64,000 nucleotides of DNA, taken from positions 71,812,845 to 71,876,844 of the forward strand of contig CM075857.1 of assembly GCA_037975125.1 (NCBI GenBank), read 5' to 3'. The notes under the pieces were generated by a model. The model was not told the origin of the DNA. It saw only the letters and a list, made by a program, of their open reading frames with translations, and searched no databases. Numbering within the stretch: the first letter of the stretch is position 1; every line of letters begins with the position of its first letter. Both the position numbers and the translations under genes were made by a program. Below are positions 16,178 to 27,679 of the stretch, piece after piece. Origin of the DNA: Latrodectus hesperus (lineage: Eukaryota; Arthropoda; Arachnida; Araneae; Theridiidae).

Positions 16178-17673
16178 TTTATCATACCACAAAGCATAAT
16201 TCTGAAAGCAATCTGAAAGTCCAGGGAAAAAATAATCCATTTTATTAAAGATATAAGTAAATTTTCACGATATTTAATAACATTTTAATATTAAGCTTCA
16301 AGTTTCAGTAATTTGAAATGTATGTATTATTAAGTTTACAGTATAAATTATTTTAAAATATAATTTGTAATTTAATTGACCTTTTAAATTAATAATATTT
16401 TTATTAAAAATCTTTAATTAGATTAAAATTAACATTCAAAACATTTGGAAAAGATATAATCTTAATTTATGCTTTCATTAATAAATAATGTGTGAAGCTT
16501 GATAAATTTACTTCAACTTCTTACTGATTGAATAAAATAGCTCTTCGAAAATAACTAACATTTATTGTTCAAATGCTTGCGCTTTGAATAATCTGAGAAA
16601 TCAAAAAATATTTATTTAAAAATTTATATCTTAAATATAAAAGTTTCTACTAAATTTACTTTTTATAACAATTTTTTTTAGAACTTTTGTTAAACTTCTA
16701 TACTTTAAAAGTATTGAATTGATCTACTCGAATAATTTATTTAATTGTATTAAAAAATAGACACGAATCATGTTTATTATTCAACAGATGGCAGCACAGA
16801 GAAACTTGTTAGTGTGTCATAACTATAGCAATTACCGAATGATTTCACGGAATATTTCTCGCCACTTTGAGTCACATTAACGTTATTAAGTGTTTCATTA
16901 ATTGCAAACCTACACAGTTACAAATTACTCAACGTTAATATGCATAATGTAACCACAACATTATTTGAAGGATTATGCTTGAAATAATAACGACAAAATT
17001 TGTCAAGTTCTGAACTGAAATTTATTACAATTCAGTCACTGCTGGAATGGAAATTTATTCAAGCGTATTTTATTTAACAAAACTTTAATGTGTGAAACAT
17101 ATTTTCTGCTGAGGAAGACATTTAATGAAATTTTATTGAAAACAATATTTTAATTTTCTCTCATGTTTCTAAGGGACTAAAAACACATGCATTGTTTATT
17201 AAGGATTTTGTGTTTCATTAAATATAATGTTTTATGCTATATTTAAGTGCAAACTATACATTTATCATTTTCTATAAGAAATGGGACCAATTTAAAAATT
17301 GATTTCTAATTTCTGTAAACAAATATTAAATTTTACATAAAATATTGAGATATATTTGAAGACTGAAACAAATTGCTTATAAAAAAGTGTTTTACACTCA
17401 CTTTTATACAATTTCTGGAAATTCTTATGTTACACAAGATAATCTACAATATTTTAAGTGAATATTCTTTAAAATAATATGATTGTGATTAATGGAAGAC
17501 AACATAAATTTATTTTTCTTAAATATATTAGGAAAATTTGCTCAGATTATTTTGTAACTTATTTTACCAGAATGTAAGAAAATTTTACAGAAATTACTGA
17601 TAATGTGCGAGATAATAAAATTATTAATGATAGAAATTCAAATAGAAAGTTGATTTGATAACAATAAGCAATA

Positions 17674-17678
<5 letters not shown>

Positions 17679-17769
<91 letters not shown>

Positions 17770-17775
17770 ATATAA
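17679..17775. repeat. (TA)n microsatellite, about 97 bp
   Basis: TA dinucleotides with one TTA interruption near 17758-17761. Confidence 0.97.
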
Positions 17776-18029
17776 TAATTAAATACTTTGATTTTCAATG
17801 AAGGATGATATTTTAACATATATAATAGTGGTAAACAAATTTTAAACAAATATATGACATGATTAACAGTTGCAGATTGTACGGAAGTACTTTGCTATCC
17901 CAACTGGATTGATGTTTTAGATGAGTTTTTATAAGTACCGGACTATGTTTATGTATCGCTGGGAAGGAAACCTGAAAGTATTCTGTCACACAAAACTTGA
18001 TTCGAGAATGTTTGAAAATAATATACATT

Positions 18030-18290
18030 TCCGTAGTTTAACAATGGAGCAGCCGTCCATCCTGCAGGGTGATCATAGTCATCGGCTCTCACCGAGTGTT
18101 CTCAGGTTCGAATCTCGAATATGGCTTGGATGTAAAACTGGAGCACAGAAGTTTTATTTTCAGATTGTAATATATCACGTTTCAAAAGAAAGCAGTGAAC
18201 CCTCTTATTCATGTTTGAAACCATCATCCTCGTCCATAGATGTTCTCTACGTCTATTTGTTGTTCTTTCTCATGTATATTTGATAAAAAT
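18030..18290 (+). repeat. Possible SINE-like or other interspersed repeat
   Basis: A GC-richer patch in AT-rich sequence contains ggttcgaatct (18105-18115), a near-consensus RNA polymerase III B-box (GGTTCGANNCC), about 70 bp downstream of its apparent start. No convincing A-box, tail or target-site duplication was found. A 120-codon frame across the patch (17921-18283) has no recognisable domain. The patch could be a tRNA-derived SINE fragment or part of another repeat. Confidence 0.35.
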
Positions 18291-19688
18291 GCGCAATAAA
18301 AAATGGATTAAACTGGAGATATTTTATTTCATTCAGTGCGATTGTAGTATATTTAGATGCAATATGCATGTACATTTGGGCTTAAATGACAATTTATTAT
18401 GAAAATCATAATGATTTTTCATTTCATAATAATAAGTTTTAATAATATTTCATAATAATAAGTAATTTCATAATAATAAGTTTTAAACTCTTAACGAAGC
18501 AAATTTAAACGGCAATGAAATACATAATAAATAAATGCTACTCATTGCGTTTTAAGTAAATGTTCATTTTGCAACTTTTTTTACAATCAACACACTTTTC
18601 AAGAGCAAATTAAGTTTAAAAAAATTCCTTCCATTTAAACTATTTCATTTTATTGTGTTTAGTTGATTAAAAAAATGTTAAATTGTTAAAATAAAAATAT
18701 TTGAAAAGTGATATTTAAAGGAGTATCACAAGCTCCAGAGATCACACACATAACTTAAATTTTTTTATTTTATTAAAGGTTATTATAAAAATCATTTTAA
18801 AATGAATGAATAATGAACTACATAGTATTTTTAATAATAATAGTCTTTATTTGTAAAGTTATTTGGAGAAAGAATTATTAATATTTTGCCAATTAAATGT
18901 GATTATTTGAAAGAGTTTAATAAAAAAGTCTGTAACAAAAAAATTTAAAAATCATAATTCAATAGCTAAATAAATATGTTCAAAGAAATAGGAATAAAGC
19001 AAATATAAATAACTCTTGAATTGTTGTATTTTGAATTGTATTTATTGCTTCAAATTTTAATTAATATTCAATAAATTAAATTTAAACTCTTATAAATACA
19101 GGTTGTATGGAAAAGCCTGAATTATAATTTTTAATATCCGTTAAAGCATGTGTAAGGTTTGTAAACTATGATTCAGAATTGATTAAAAATTAATGAAACT
19201 ATTAACAATTTAATGAAACTATTAATAATCAATTGTTTTAATTTATGAGTTTTATCATATAAATAGGGATTTTTCTAGAATTATATTATAACACATTTCA
19301 CGATCCATGAAAGATGTTCTGAAAAAAGAATAAAGTTATCTTGATAATTTTTATTAAAACCATATCTAGTGGATGCTGCTGTGTATAAACACATATTAGT
19401 TTCTAATAATTACATACAACATGCACACTAAAACTTAGCATAGAACAACCATATATTTTTATTTACAGCATAAGCTTTCATTACGTTGTTAAATAACTTT
19501 TTAAGAAGAGAAAGGAAGCAATTTTAATTCACAATAAACTAAATATAATAAAATTTAAAAAAAATAATAGGGAATTTAGCCTTTTCTCTAAATAAGACAC
19601 TGAGATAAAGGGGATAAAACTTGCTATTACATGTTTTAGTGCTCTTTCCAGTGATAAAAAGCAATATCTGTGTGTGTGTGAGCAAACT
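18291..19688. other. AT-rich sequence with a short direct repeat
   Basis: At about 18421-18484, tttcataataataagt recurs three times with short spacers. A short (TG)n run sits at about 19671-19681. No gene is seen. Confidence 0.6.
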
Positions 19689-21360
19689 TTATTTTATTAA
19701 TACTTTCTTATTTACAAAATTCATTTTTCGTTGAATTTCTCTCGAACTTTGGTGGAAAATTCCAAAGCAAGCCTGACAATGTGTTCTGTCACATTTGGCA
19801 CAGTATGTTTTTCGTTTTTCTTTGCAGTCTTCTCTGGCACAACGGCACTGTATTTCTTGCTTTAGTGAAAAATAATCAACACTGTACATGTCTTCTTTTG
19901 CAATCAAATGCATATTCGAGATTCTAGGTTTACCTTTTGTTCTTATCACAGATTTCTTAAACAAATTTTTGATGTTACTGCATCAGTATGTTAAAAATTG
20001 TTAACAGACAATTGTTAACATTTTTCGGATAACAGACCATTGCTAACATTATTTGGATTAACAGACCATTGTTAGCATTGTTCGAATTAATATACCACTG
20101 TTAACACTCTTCGAATTAACATACCATTGTTAACACTCTTCATGATTCCATTTTTACTGAAAGTTTTGTGAATTTTTTAGACGTTTACCATAGTTATATG
20201 CATTGGATATATAAATGGTGCCCACTACTATTTTCTCCACTAATTATTATGGAATAAACTACAAACCTTCAGTCGTGCAGATCCACACCGCCTATATGTT
20301 TCTTGTAAGATTTAATCAAATTCACCATCTTTGAATTAGTTTTCTTGTGTCCTTTTACTTATCTCTTCACATCAAATAAATGATTCACAATATTCTCTGT
20401 TAGTTTCATCACAACATGAGTACTAAGGAGGATATCATTTCTTGAATCAAATTCTTTGGCGCAATAGAGAGAAAACTTATAACAGTATCCTTAACTTCCC
20501 AAGAGACTCCAAAGGTTGTATCCAAAAAGTCGGATAAATTAATTATTCTTACCATAATACATGATTAATACTTCATCAATGCTAAAATTTTCAGAAAAGT
20601 AATTCAATTTAATAAAATTATTATTGAGTACGGCAAACGAAGATTTTATTTTGAAGGTTCGATGTTGGAGGTATTCTGATATATAGTCTCATTATCCACA
20701 GAATATTAACAAGATTTCAACTTTTGGAAGTGATTTCGTGACATGACTTTTTCAACAAGGTAATGCCAATATTTTACTGGTATTTAAATGATAACCAATT
20801 GGAAAAGCAAAATTCTCATAAGAACACGTATTTCGTTATTAGTGGTCAAGAGATTATATTCATTTTTTACATGTGTAGCATATTACACAGTTTCTTTTAT
20901 AATGAAATCGTAGACTTCACTGGAATAAAACTACTCAAAAAGATTTGATGGAGCTTCATCCTTTAATGCAGTTTTCACATGCTTGAGCAAGTCATTTGCA
21001 GTTGAGTCAATGTGTGTTTCTCATTTTGTATATTCAATAATTTATCCTACACCCTAGATAACTGATGTCTTTTATTATATTTTATGGTCTTTGTTGGGGA
21101 AACACTTGAGCTCTTCAACATTTCAGGCTAGAAGCTGTTCCCAGTTTTAACTTCCAGAGATCCAGAAATACCGTTTACAATAATCTAACTAGAATTTACT
21201 CCATTCTCACCACTTTCATCTTCGTCAATTAGTTCACTGGCATCTGGTGGTAATACAACAATTTCAACGACATTCTCATCAGAATCTCAACAATTGAATA
21301 GTTCCAATGCTTTTTCTAACTTGCATTGATGTAACTCAGCGGGGATGAAATACTAGAAGA
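19689..21360 (-). pseudogene. Decayed piggyBac-family transposase gene
   Basis: Read on the minus strand, the pieces follow the piggyBac transposase order: an acidic N-terminus (about 21350-21180, including PPDASELIDEDESGENG); a block with SSEVYDFIIKETV (about 20910); MSRNHFQKLK (about 20740); FSIDEVLIMYYG (about 20590), matching the SIDE motif with the first catalytic Asp; GYCYKFSLYCAKE (about 20480); GGVDLHD (about 20274-20300), a piggyBac signature; and a C-terminal Cys/His-rich finger (19689-19964) with RCAREDCKEKRKTYCAKC and HCQACFGIFH. The family cuts and pastes at TTAA. Many stops and frameshifts separate the blocks, and the segment between GYCYKF and GGVDLHD is too short, so part of the catalytic core (later Asp residues) seems deleted. 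The finger is the longest frame still open (91 codons). Terminal repeats were not located. Confidence 0.85.
20011..20149. repeat. 29-bp tandem repeat, about five units, inside the piggyBac relic
   Basis: Units start at 20011, 20039, 20068, 20097 and 20126, reading roughly attgttaaca, a variable middle, then ttaacagacc or ttaacatacc. Adjacent units differ by a few bases; the first is 28 bp and the last partial. The array lies between the GGVDLHD block and the zinc finger of the piggyBac relic, and 29 bp is not a multiple of 3, so it shifts frame with each unit. Confidence 0.85.
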
Positions 21361-21364
21361 CAAG

Positions 21365-24300
21365 TTATTTTTCATATTGTTAATTATAAAGAGAGAAAGA
21401 ATGCATGGATTACTTACTTATCATGATGCCCTTCTATTTAGAGGTCTGTTAAAAATAATGTGGTAAACGTACCTATTAACAATAAAGCTTTGATTAGCCA
21501 CCAGGGTGATAGCGGAAGAGTACTTTCATATAAAAAATACCCAACTGAGTGTTCAAATTAAACTGATAACGAAATCTGTAACCTAAAATAGATAATAGAA
21601 ATCACGCCAACTAATGTGATGAATAGACAAAGTGCCTGAGGAAGAAGGAGGGGGTGAGACACATGACTCACACAGTAGTTTTTCATGTACACCTATCCTA
21701 CAGAAGATTGAACTTTTGTTCTGGAGCTCCATAAAAAGTAATACTGTCTCGACATGACTCACACTAACAGAAGCTAATATATAACCTTAAATGCTCCTAC
21801 TGATAAAATATTCGTACCAAGTAAATAGTGCATCCCACATGCTATTTTTAGCAATATTTTAAATTGGACAGTTGTATAAAATGGACAAGGGAAATAAAAA
21901 GCTATAAACCACAAGTCTAATGTCAAAGTTTGTACAGTGTTTTCTACAATATTAATCTGAAAATACTTTACTTTTACATAGCCTTTGTAGAATGTAATGA
22001 AAAATATACGTAAGGTTATTGGTATAATATTGTAAATTCCGACTTGGAAAATTTTTAAAAGACCGTGAATTGTAAAAGCTGCTTTCATATATTTTTTCCT
22101 TTTTTTGGTAAAATTGCATGCTTTAATGTTCCTTATTTCAAGATTACATCACTATTTTGCAAAAATAGTTGTAAATCAAATTTTCATATTAATAATATTT
22201 GATAACAATTATACATGAATATAAGAATAAATCACTCAGTGAGGTTTTAACTAATGATAATTTTTCAAATGTACAAAAAATTTATATCTAAGAACTTCTT
22301 TCTGAAAACATATCCTTAAAATTAGCATTTGGTATTTATGAATTAAAATGAAAATAGATGATTGTGAAATAAGTAAGTTATGTTATCTTTATTCTTATTT
22401 TTAAAGAATAATAAATCATTTTTAAAATAATAACAACACAATACACAAGAGAAATAAGTGAAAGTATGCTTCAAACCCTATAAGGAAAGATGATAAATCT
22501 TTTATTTAAAAAAGAGTATAAAATGCCAAATTATAGAAATAAAATTTATCACTGGAAAGAATGCTTACTTGTATAAAACATTTTCTGAATAAACTATGAT
22601 ATTATACTTAAGATTTAAAAGGAAAAACAGATTGTAAACAAATGGTAAATTGTAACAATGTAGATTTATGACAGTACTGTTTTGAATAGTCATCAATTTA
22701 AATCTTTTTTTACATGTGACGAGACACTTTTGAAAATTAACTCCCTTGATTAATGAAATACTCTTTCGAAAATAACCTAATTTAATGTACACTGAATGTG
22801 TCATATTTAACAATCTAGAAACATACAGGAGTATATACAAAAATCACAATTTTTTTACTGATATTTAAATTACTGATTGTAAGAAATACTTCATATTAAT
22901 TAAATAATTATTCCAACGAATAGTTGCATCTCATAAGATGTTTATTATATTCTTAGTTTCCTATCCATTTTTTATTTTAATGTGGTACTTTATTTCATTC
23001 CTTAATTATGAATTCTCCAATTCAATTATTTAAATAGTTTGTTAAGAAAAACAAGTACGCCTATTAGTTGAAATATAAAATATATAAAATATATTATATT
23101 TTGTTACTGTTAATGATTTTATTCTGTATTCACACTTGAACAAACATTTTACAATAGTTTAATTATTTGTACTGATGTTTCGATTGATGTAAACTATATT
23201 TTTAAATAATGCAATTATATAATTATATTGCATAGTTAATATAAAATTCATATACTGTGCAAATAATTTATAAGAGAAGTATTATTAACAACTACATATG
23301 ATCTCAAAATTTCAAAAAATTTCTTTCCATTTTAACCAATTGGAAACGTAAATGAATATATTTTTATAAGCTATTTTTATTATCTTTTAAGTTTTATTAT
23401 TATTTTTTAAATAAATAAATAAAAGAAGTAAATGTCTTAAATAAAATGTTAAAAATTGATATATTTACGTACGTAAATAGCTAAACTACATCAATTTTTC
23501 AGCTTTGATTTGAATTATCTTTTTAATATTTTAATTCTAACACCTTCATAGAGTGTAATTTTTTAACTTATATCGAAACATGTTGGTGTTATCCAGCTAA
23601 ATACTGATCACATTATTTCTGGATTATTTTACAAAATACGATTACAAACATGAAGAGTAAAATGTATGTAATTACAATAAATAAATAAATAAATAATTAG
23701 AAAATAAAATGTGTTCATATTTTAATAATACTTATATAATTTTCTTAGTTACAAATAAAAAAAGAATTCTATGTTACAATATTTAAAAAATATGACTTGA
23801 AGATAAATTTTTTTCTAAAAATATAATGTCATGTTTCCTTCTATTTTTAACGTAAAACACCATTTACTTTCTACATCTTTTAAAAATTTGAAAATTTTAC
23901 TTTTAAAAATTTTAACACATTTGTATTACTTATAAAATTTAAAGTATTGATTGCAATTGGAAAATAAATTGTTTCACCATAAAAGCAGGTTATTCAAAGT
24001 GATATTTGTGATAATTTTTTTTTCATTTATTAATGCATTATCAAAAAATATGACAAAGAGAATTTTTCTTTCTTTGGGATGACTACTGCAGAGCAAAAGA
24101 TCTCTCAATGTGTAATTCACATCAAATTCAGTGACATTTTGTTTGTTTCAATAGTGCAAACAGCTAAAATATTTCTTTATTTAAATAATTTTAATTTAAA
24201 GAAAGAAATATTTTAGCAATTAACTTTAGGAATTTATTCATCAAACAGATTCCTCAAAAATTTTCAATTGTTTAAAGTTTAATTATTAATTTATATTATA

Positions 24301-25543
24301 AATGATTGTACAATATTCATTATTTCTTAAATAATATTTATGTACAATCATATATTTTGAATAAGATTTAAACAAAATTTGCTAATTAACCATTTAATAT
24401 AATTGAAGTAAATGGGAATTAAATTAGTGTAATATATTCAATATTTGAGATAATATCTTAAATTATTTTCGAAATTCAATTATAATAGGATTTTTAGGAA
24501 ATTTAATAATATTGATTAAGAAAATAACACAATTGAATAATAAAGTTATATCTTAAAAATTATTTTTATCTAAAATGGATTTCTGTAATTATTCTTAGAA
24601 CAAATATTTAATGATTTTCGGAATAAATGTCACTGAGTTTATATGATTGAAAGTTTAATTGTTTTAGCAATTCGGATTAAGTACGCATAAATTATATTAA
24701 AGCTTCTTTTACTTGGGGTTAAAAAAATAAAATTTGATTCTTACATAAAAGTGCGTTAAATGGAATGAAAATATCGGCAAAAAAACCAGGATTCAAAGAT
24801 GTTTAAATTATCATTGCAAATAAAGAGATTATGCAGAAAAGAATTGCATGCTATAGCTTGGATTATTTAGATTATAAAATTTCAGGACTTGCTAGCTCTT
24901 TTCAATTAAGGTAACAAAGAATCAGATTTTTGAAGCTTCACGTGATAAACAGTTTGTGGTAATTATTTTTGCTAGCAGCAGTATAATTTAAAATTTTATT
25001 TAATTAAAAAAACTTTATAAATTAAATTTTTATTTAATTAAGCGCCTCTTGTTGTATTTAGTGACAATTTTTATAATATCAAATAAATATTATCATGTCA
25101 ACTACTTTCATAAAGTAGATATAAAGAAATGTAGGTATATTTTTGTTATTTTTTATGTATAATTTATATTCTTGATTTATGTTGTCAATTTATGAGCTTT
25201 TTAAAACTAAATGCTGTGTATTACAAACAATAGAAATTAAAATTTTGTCTCATTGATGTTCATGGCAATACCATTTCAAATAGAACTTAACGGAATACTT
25301 ATGGTTATAATTCTCAAATGAGGTGTTAGAGTTAATTAGTCCTTCCCTTAAAATAGGGTCACCATTTTATCTACTCTGAATGAAAAAAATAAAATTTGTT
25401 AAAATACAAAAATAATTTTATGCAATGAAGATAGTTTTTAAATGCGTAATTCATTTAAAAAGAATTAGTCATAATAATCCATAACTATGCAATCAAAGGA
25501 ATCATGGCAAATAAGCATATTTTCATAAATCTACTAACAATTA
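21365..25543. other. AT-rich intergenic sequence
   Basis: 21365-21780 is more complex and may hold the 5' flank or terminal region of the piggyBac element, but no TTAA-flanked inverted repeat was identified. Frames at 21774-22088 and 22565-22840 (minus) have no motifs. An (AATA)n run lies at about 23680-23696. Otherwise nothing is recognisable. Confidence 0.55.
24163..24217. repeat. 16-bp perfect inverted repeat
   Basis: gctaaaatatttcttt at 24163-24178 is exactly complementary to 24202-24217, with a 23-nt AT-rich loop. Confidence 0.75.
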
Positions 25544-26115
25544 TTGGGTAAGCAATAAAACTTTTCCGTTTTCAATGACCAAAAAGAACATGACTTACAG
25601 AGATTGTAGTCTATTGTTAGTTCTTGAAGTAACCGCAATCGATATCCAGCAACGGCTGGCAAGGTGTTTCCAGTTGTGAAATCCTCTTGCTATATATCTC
25701 GAAGTGTTAGAAGCAAAGATGTCCGTGAGTGGTTGGAGCAAGTCTGTTTCAATAGTGAAGGATTTTTCATGAAGACTGATTATTAAGGGAATGGAAGAGG
25801 TTGTAATCTAATGTTGCGAGGTCAAGTGAATAAGGATGATTGCACAATGTGTTCCAACCAAGGTCCCGTTTGATATTTCTGACCACACGCACAAAATGCA
25901 ACTTGACGTTATCAGCCAAGGACACTGTATCTTTGTGATTGACCAGTGTTGGCTCCTTTTGTTGCATTATCTGTTGCTCAGGCTCCAGTTTCTGCGAGTA
26001 GAGGTTCACAGTGAAATCTGCGACTGGCTCATTGAAAGAATCTTATAGTGAACAACTTGGTGATTAGAAAGCAATACCTTACCATACGTACATTTAAAGC
26101 CCTATTTCCAAACAC
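25544..26115 (-). pseudogene. mariner transposase fragment, lineage 2 (5'-truncated)
   Basis: Read on the minus strand from about 26110 downward, the sequence gives the middle and C-terminal parts of a mariner transposase through several frameshifts: VVHYKILSMSQSQ; VNLYSQKLEPEQQIMQQKEP and TLVNHKDTVSL; ADNVK (second Asp region, usually HDNARPH); LGWNTLCNHPYSLDLATLDY (third catalytic Asp, the D34D position); LHEKSFTIETDLLQPLTDIF; and a C-terminal CGYFKN followed by TAA at 25617-25619. A likely end repeat starts at 25544 (ttgggtaagcaataaaac) beside TA at 25542-25543. The DNA-binding N-terminus and first Asp are missing or unrecognisable, and the other end repeat was not found. It differs from the mariner 280 bp away, so it is a separate lineage. 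Confidence 0.8.
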
Positions 26116-26394
26116 TTGGCATATTAGGCGACTTGATGTAGCTGCTGATAAGGTCACATTGAAAACGTAAAGAAAACAACACCGAACCAGCTCCTTCAAC
26201 GCGTCCATTTCTTTAGCTACTCTACGAGTTATGATTGATGAATATGAGTGGTTTATCTGATTTTATAACGAGTGATATTCCTACTCTCGACTAACCGGTA
26301 ATACTACTGAATACAATAATTTGCATAATTATTCCTATTTCATTCAATGATAACGTGAAAACGGTGAGAGCCTTCGTGTTTACTTTATATATAA

Positions 26395-27674
26395 TAAGTT
26401 GGGGAAAAAGAAATTCATTATTTTTTTGGTAGATGGCTGTAGTGATCAATATCTCGTGAAATACAGATCAAAAGATTTCAAATTTATGCTCGTTATCAAG
26501 GTAACATTTTACACTAAAAGAATACTTTTGCTGTTTTTTGTTTGGCTCATTTAGATGTGAGTTACAGGGTGTTAAAAATGGAAGTGAATAAAGAGAAAAT
26601 TCGGTACATTTTACAGTTTTTCTTTGGCGAAGTCAAAAATGCAAGCCACACTGCTAAAATTGTGAATGGTGTTTATGGTGACGATATTGTAACAGCCAAT
26701 TATGTGCAATTTCACTTTCGTAGATTCCGTTCAAGGTTTTTTGGTGTTAAAGGTACACTTCTGACAGTTAGGTCGAAAATGTTGGTAAAATCGGAGAAAT
26801 GATTTAAGTTGAACTGCATGTTAGCAGTCGTAACATCGCTCACGAGCTAAACATTGACCATAAAACAGTTTTAAACCATTTACACAAAGCTGGATTCAAA
26901 GAGAAGCTCTATGTTTGGGTGCCACACCGATTAACAGAAAAAAAAAACATAACGGTTCGAATTTCCATCTGCGAAGCCTTGGCCAAACGGAATGAGATAA
27001 ACCTATTTCTTAAGCGAATGGTGACTGGAGATGAGAAATAGATCACATACGATAACCCTGTTTGAAAATGATCGTGGTCAAAGAGCGGTGAATCAATTGA
27101 AACGGTGATCAAACCAGAACTAACGGCCAGGAAGGTTCTGCTGTGTACTTGGTGGAACTGGAAGGGGACTATTTATTATGAGTTGCTTCCATGTGGCCAA
27201 ACACTAAATTCTGAACTCTACTGTCAACGACTGGAGCGTTTGAAGATAGCGATTGACCAGAAACGGCCAGAATTGGCCAACAGGAGAGATGTCATGTTAC
27301 ACTAAGACAAAGCTAGGCCACACACGTCTGCAGTGACTCTCCAGAAACTTTGGTAGCTTGGTTGGGAAGTTTAAATGAATCCACCCTATAGGCCGGACTT
27401 TGCACCAAGCGATTACCATCTTATTCTGGCATTGCAAAACTTCTTTTGTGATAAAAAATTGGCATCTATTGAAGATTGTGAAAATCGACTACTAGAGTTT
27501 TTTGCAAATAGAGACCAAGACTTCTAAGAGAGAGGCATTATGAAGTTACCTTTAAAATGTCGACAAATCATACACAAAACGGTGCATATTTGTCCCAAAT
27601 TGGACAAACTGAAGCATGTTAAATAAAGTCCTGAATTTCATATAAAAATAACTGATTTCTTGTTCTCCAACCAA
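26395..27674 (+). mobile_element. mariner element, lineage 1, nearly full length (about 1.28 kb)
   Basis: Imperfect terminal inverted repeats bound the element. The left end reads agttggggaaaaagaaat from 26397; the right end, in reverse complement from 27672, reads ggttggagaacaagaaat. Agreement continues through a TTATTTTT run about 25 bp in. TA at 26395-26396 fits the mariner target; the right TA seems mutated. Total length matches the usual 1.3 kb for the family. Confidence 0.85.
26578..27626 (+). pseudogene. mariner transposase pseudogene (lineage 1)
   Basis: The start is ATG at 26578 (MEVNKEKIRYILQFFFGEV), about 180 bp inside the left terminal repeat. The N-terminal helix-turn-helix region (26578-26802) is open, then frames shift. 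Recognisable blocks follow: DHKTVLNHLHKAGFK (about 26860); VTGDEK (about 27020, first catalytic Asp) followed by a stop where Trp is expected; an open stretch 27105-27305 with KVLLCTWWNWKGTIYYELLP; H-stop-DKARPHTS (about 27300, second Asp; the stop replaces the usual Gln); PPYRPDFAPSDYHL (about 27385-27420, third Asp, D34D spacing); ERGIMKLPLK; and TAA at 27624-27626. All three Asp residues remain, but several stops and at least two frameshifts rule out a working enzyme. The protein would have cut and joined element ends at TA sites in the nucleus. Confidence 0.9.
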
Positions 27675-27679
27675 TTATT

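Larger units (their letters stand above)
10800..17678. other. AT-rich intergenic sequence
   Basis: 10800-11440 is slightly more complex but unassignable; the rest is very AT-rich. Open frames at 11669-11872 (plus), 14841-15053 (minus) and 15520-15747 (minus) are Phe/Ile/Asn/Lys-rich with no motifs and look like chance frames. Small structures are listed separately at 13021-13065 and 16120-16177. Confidence 0.6.

Noticed and set aside
17921..18283. 120-codon plus-strand frame
   Set aside because: No domain, starts at a non-ATG codon, and overlaps a repeat-like patch with a polymerase III B-box.
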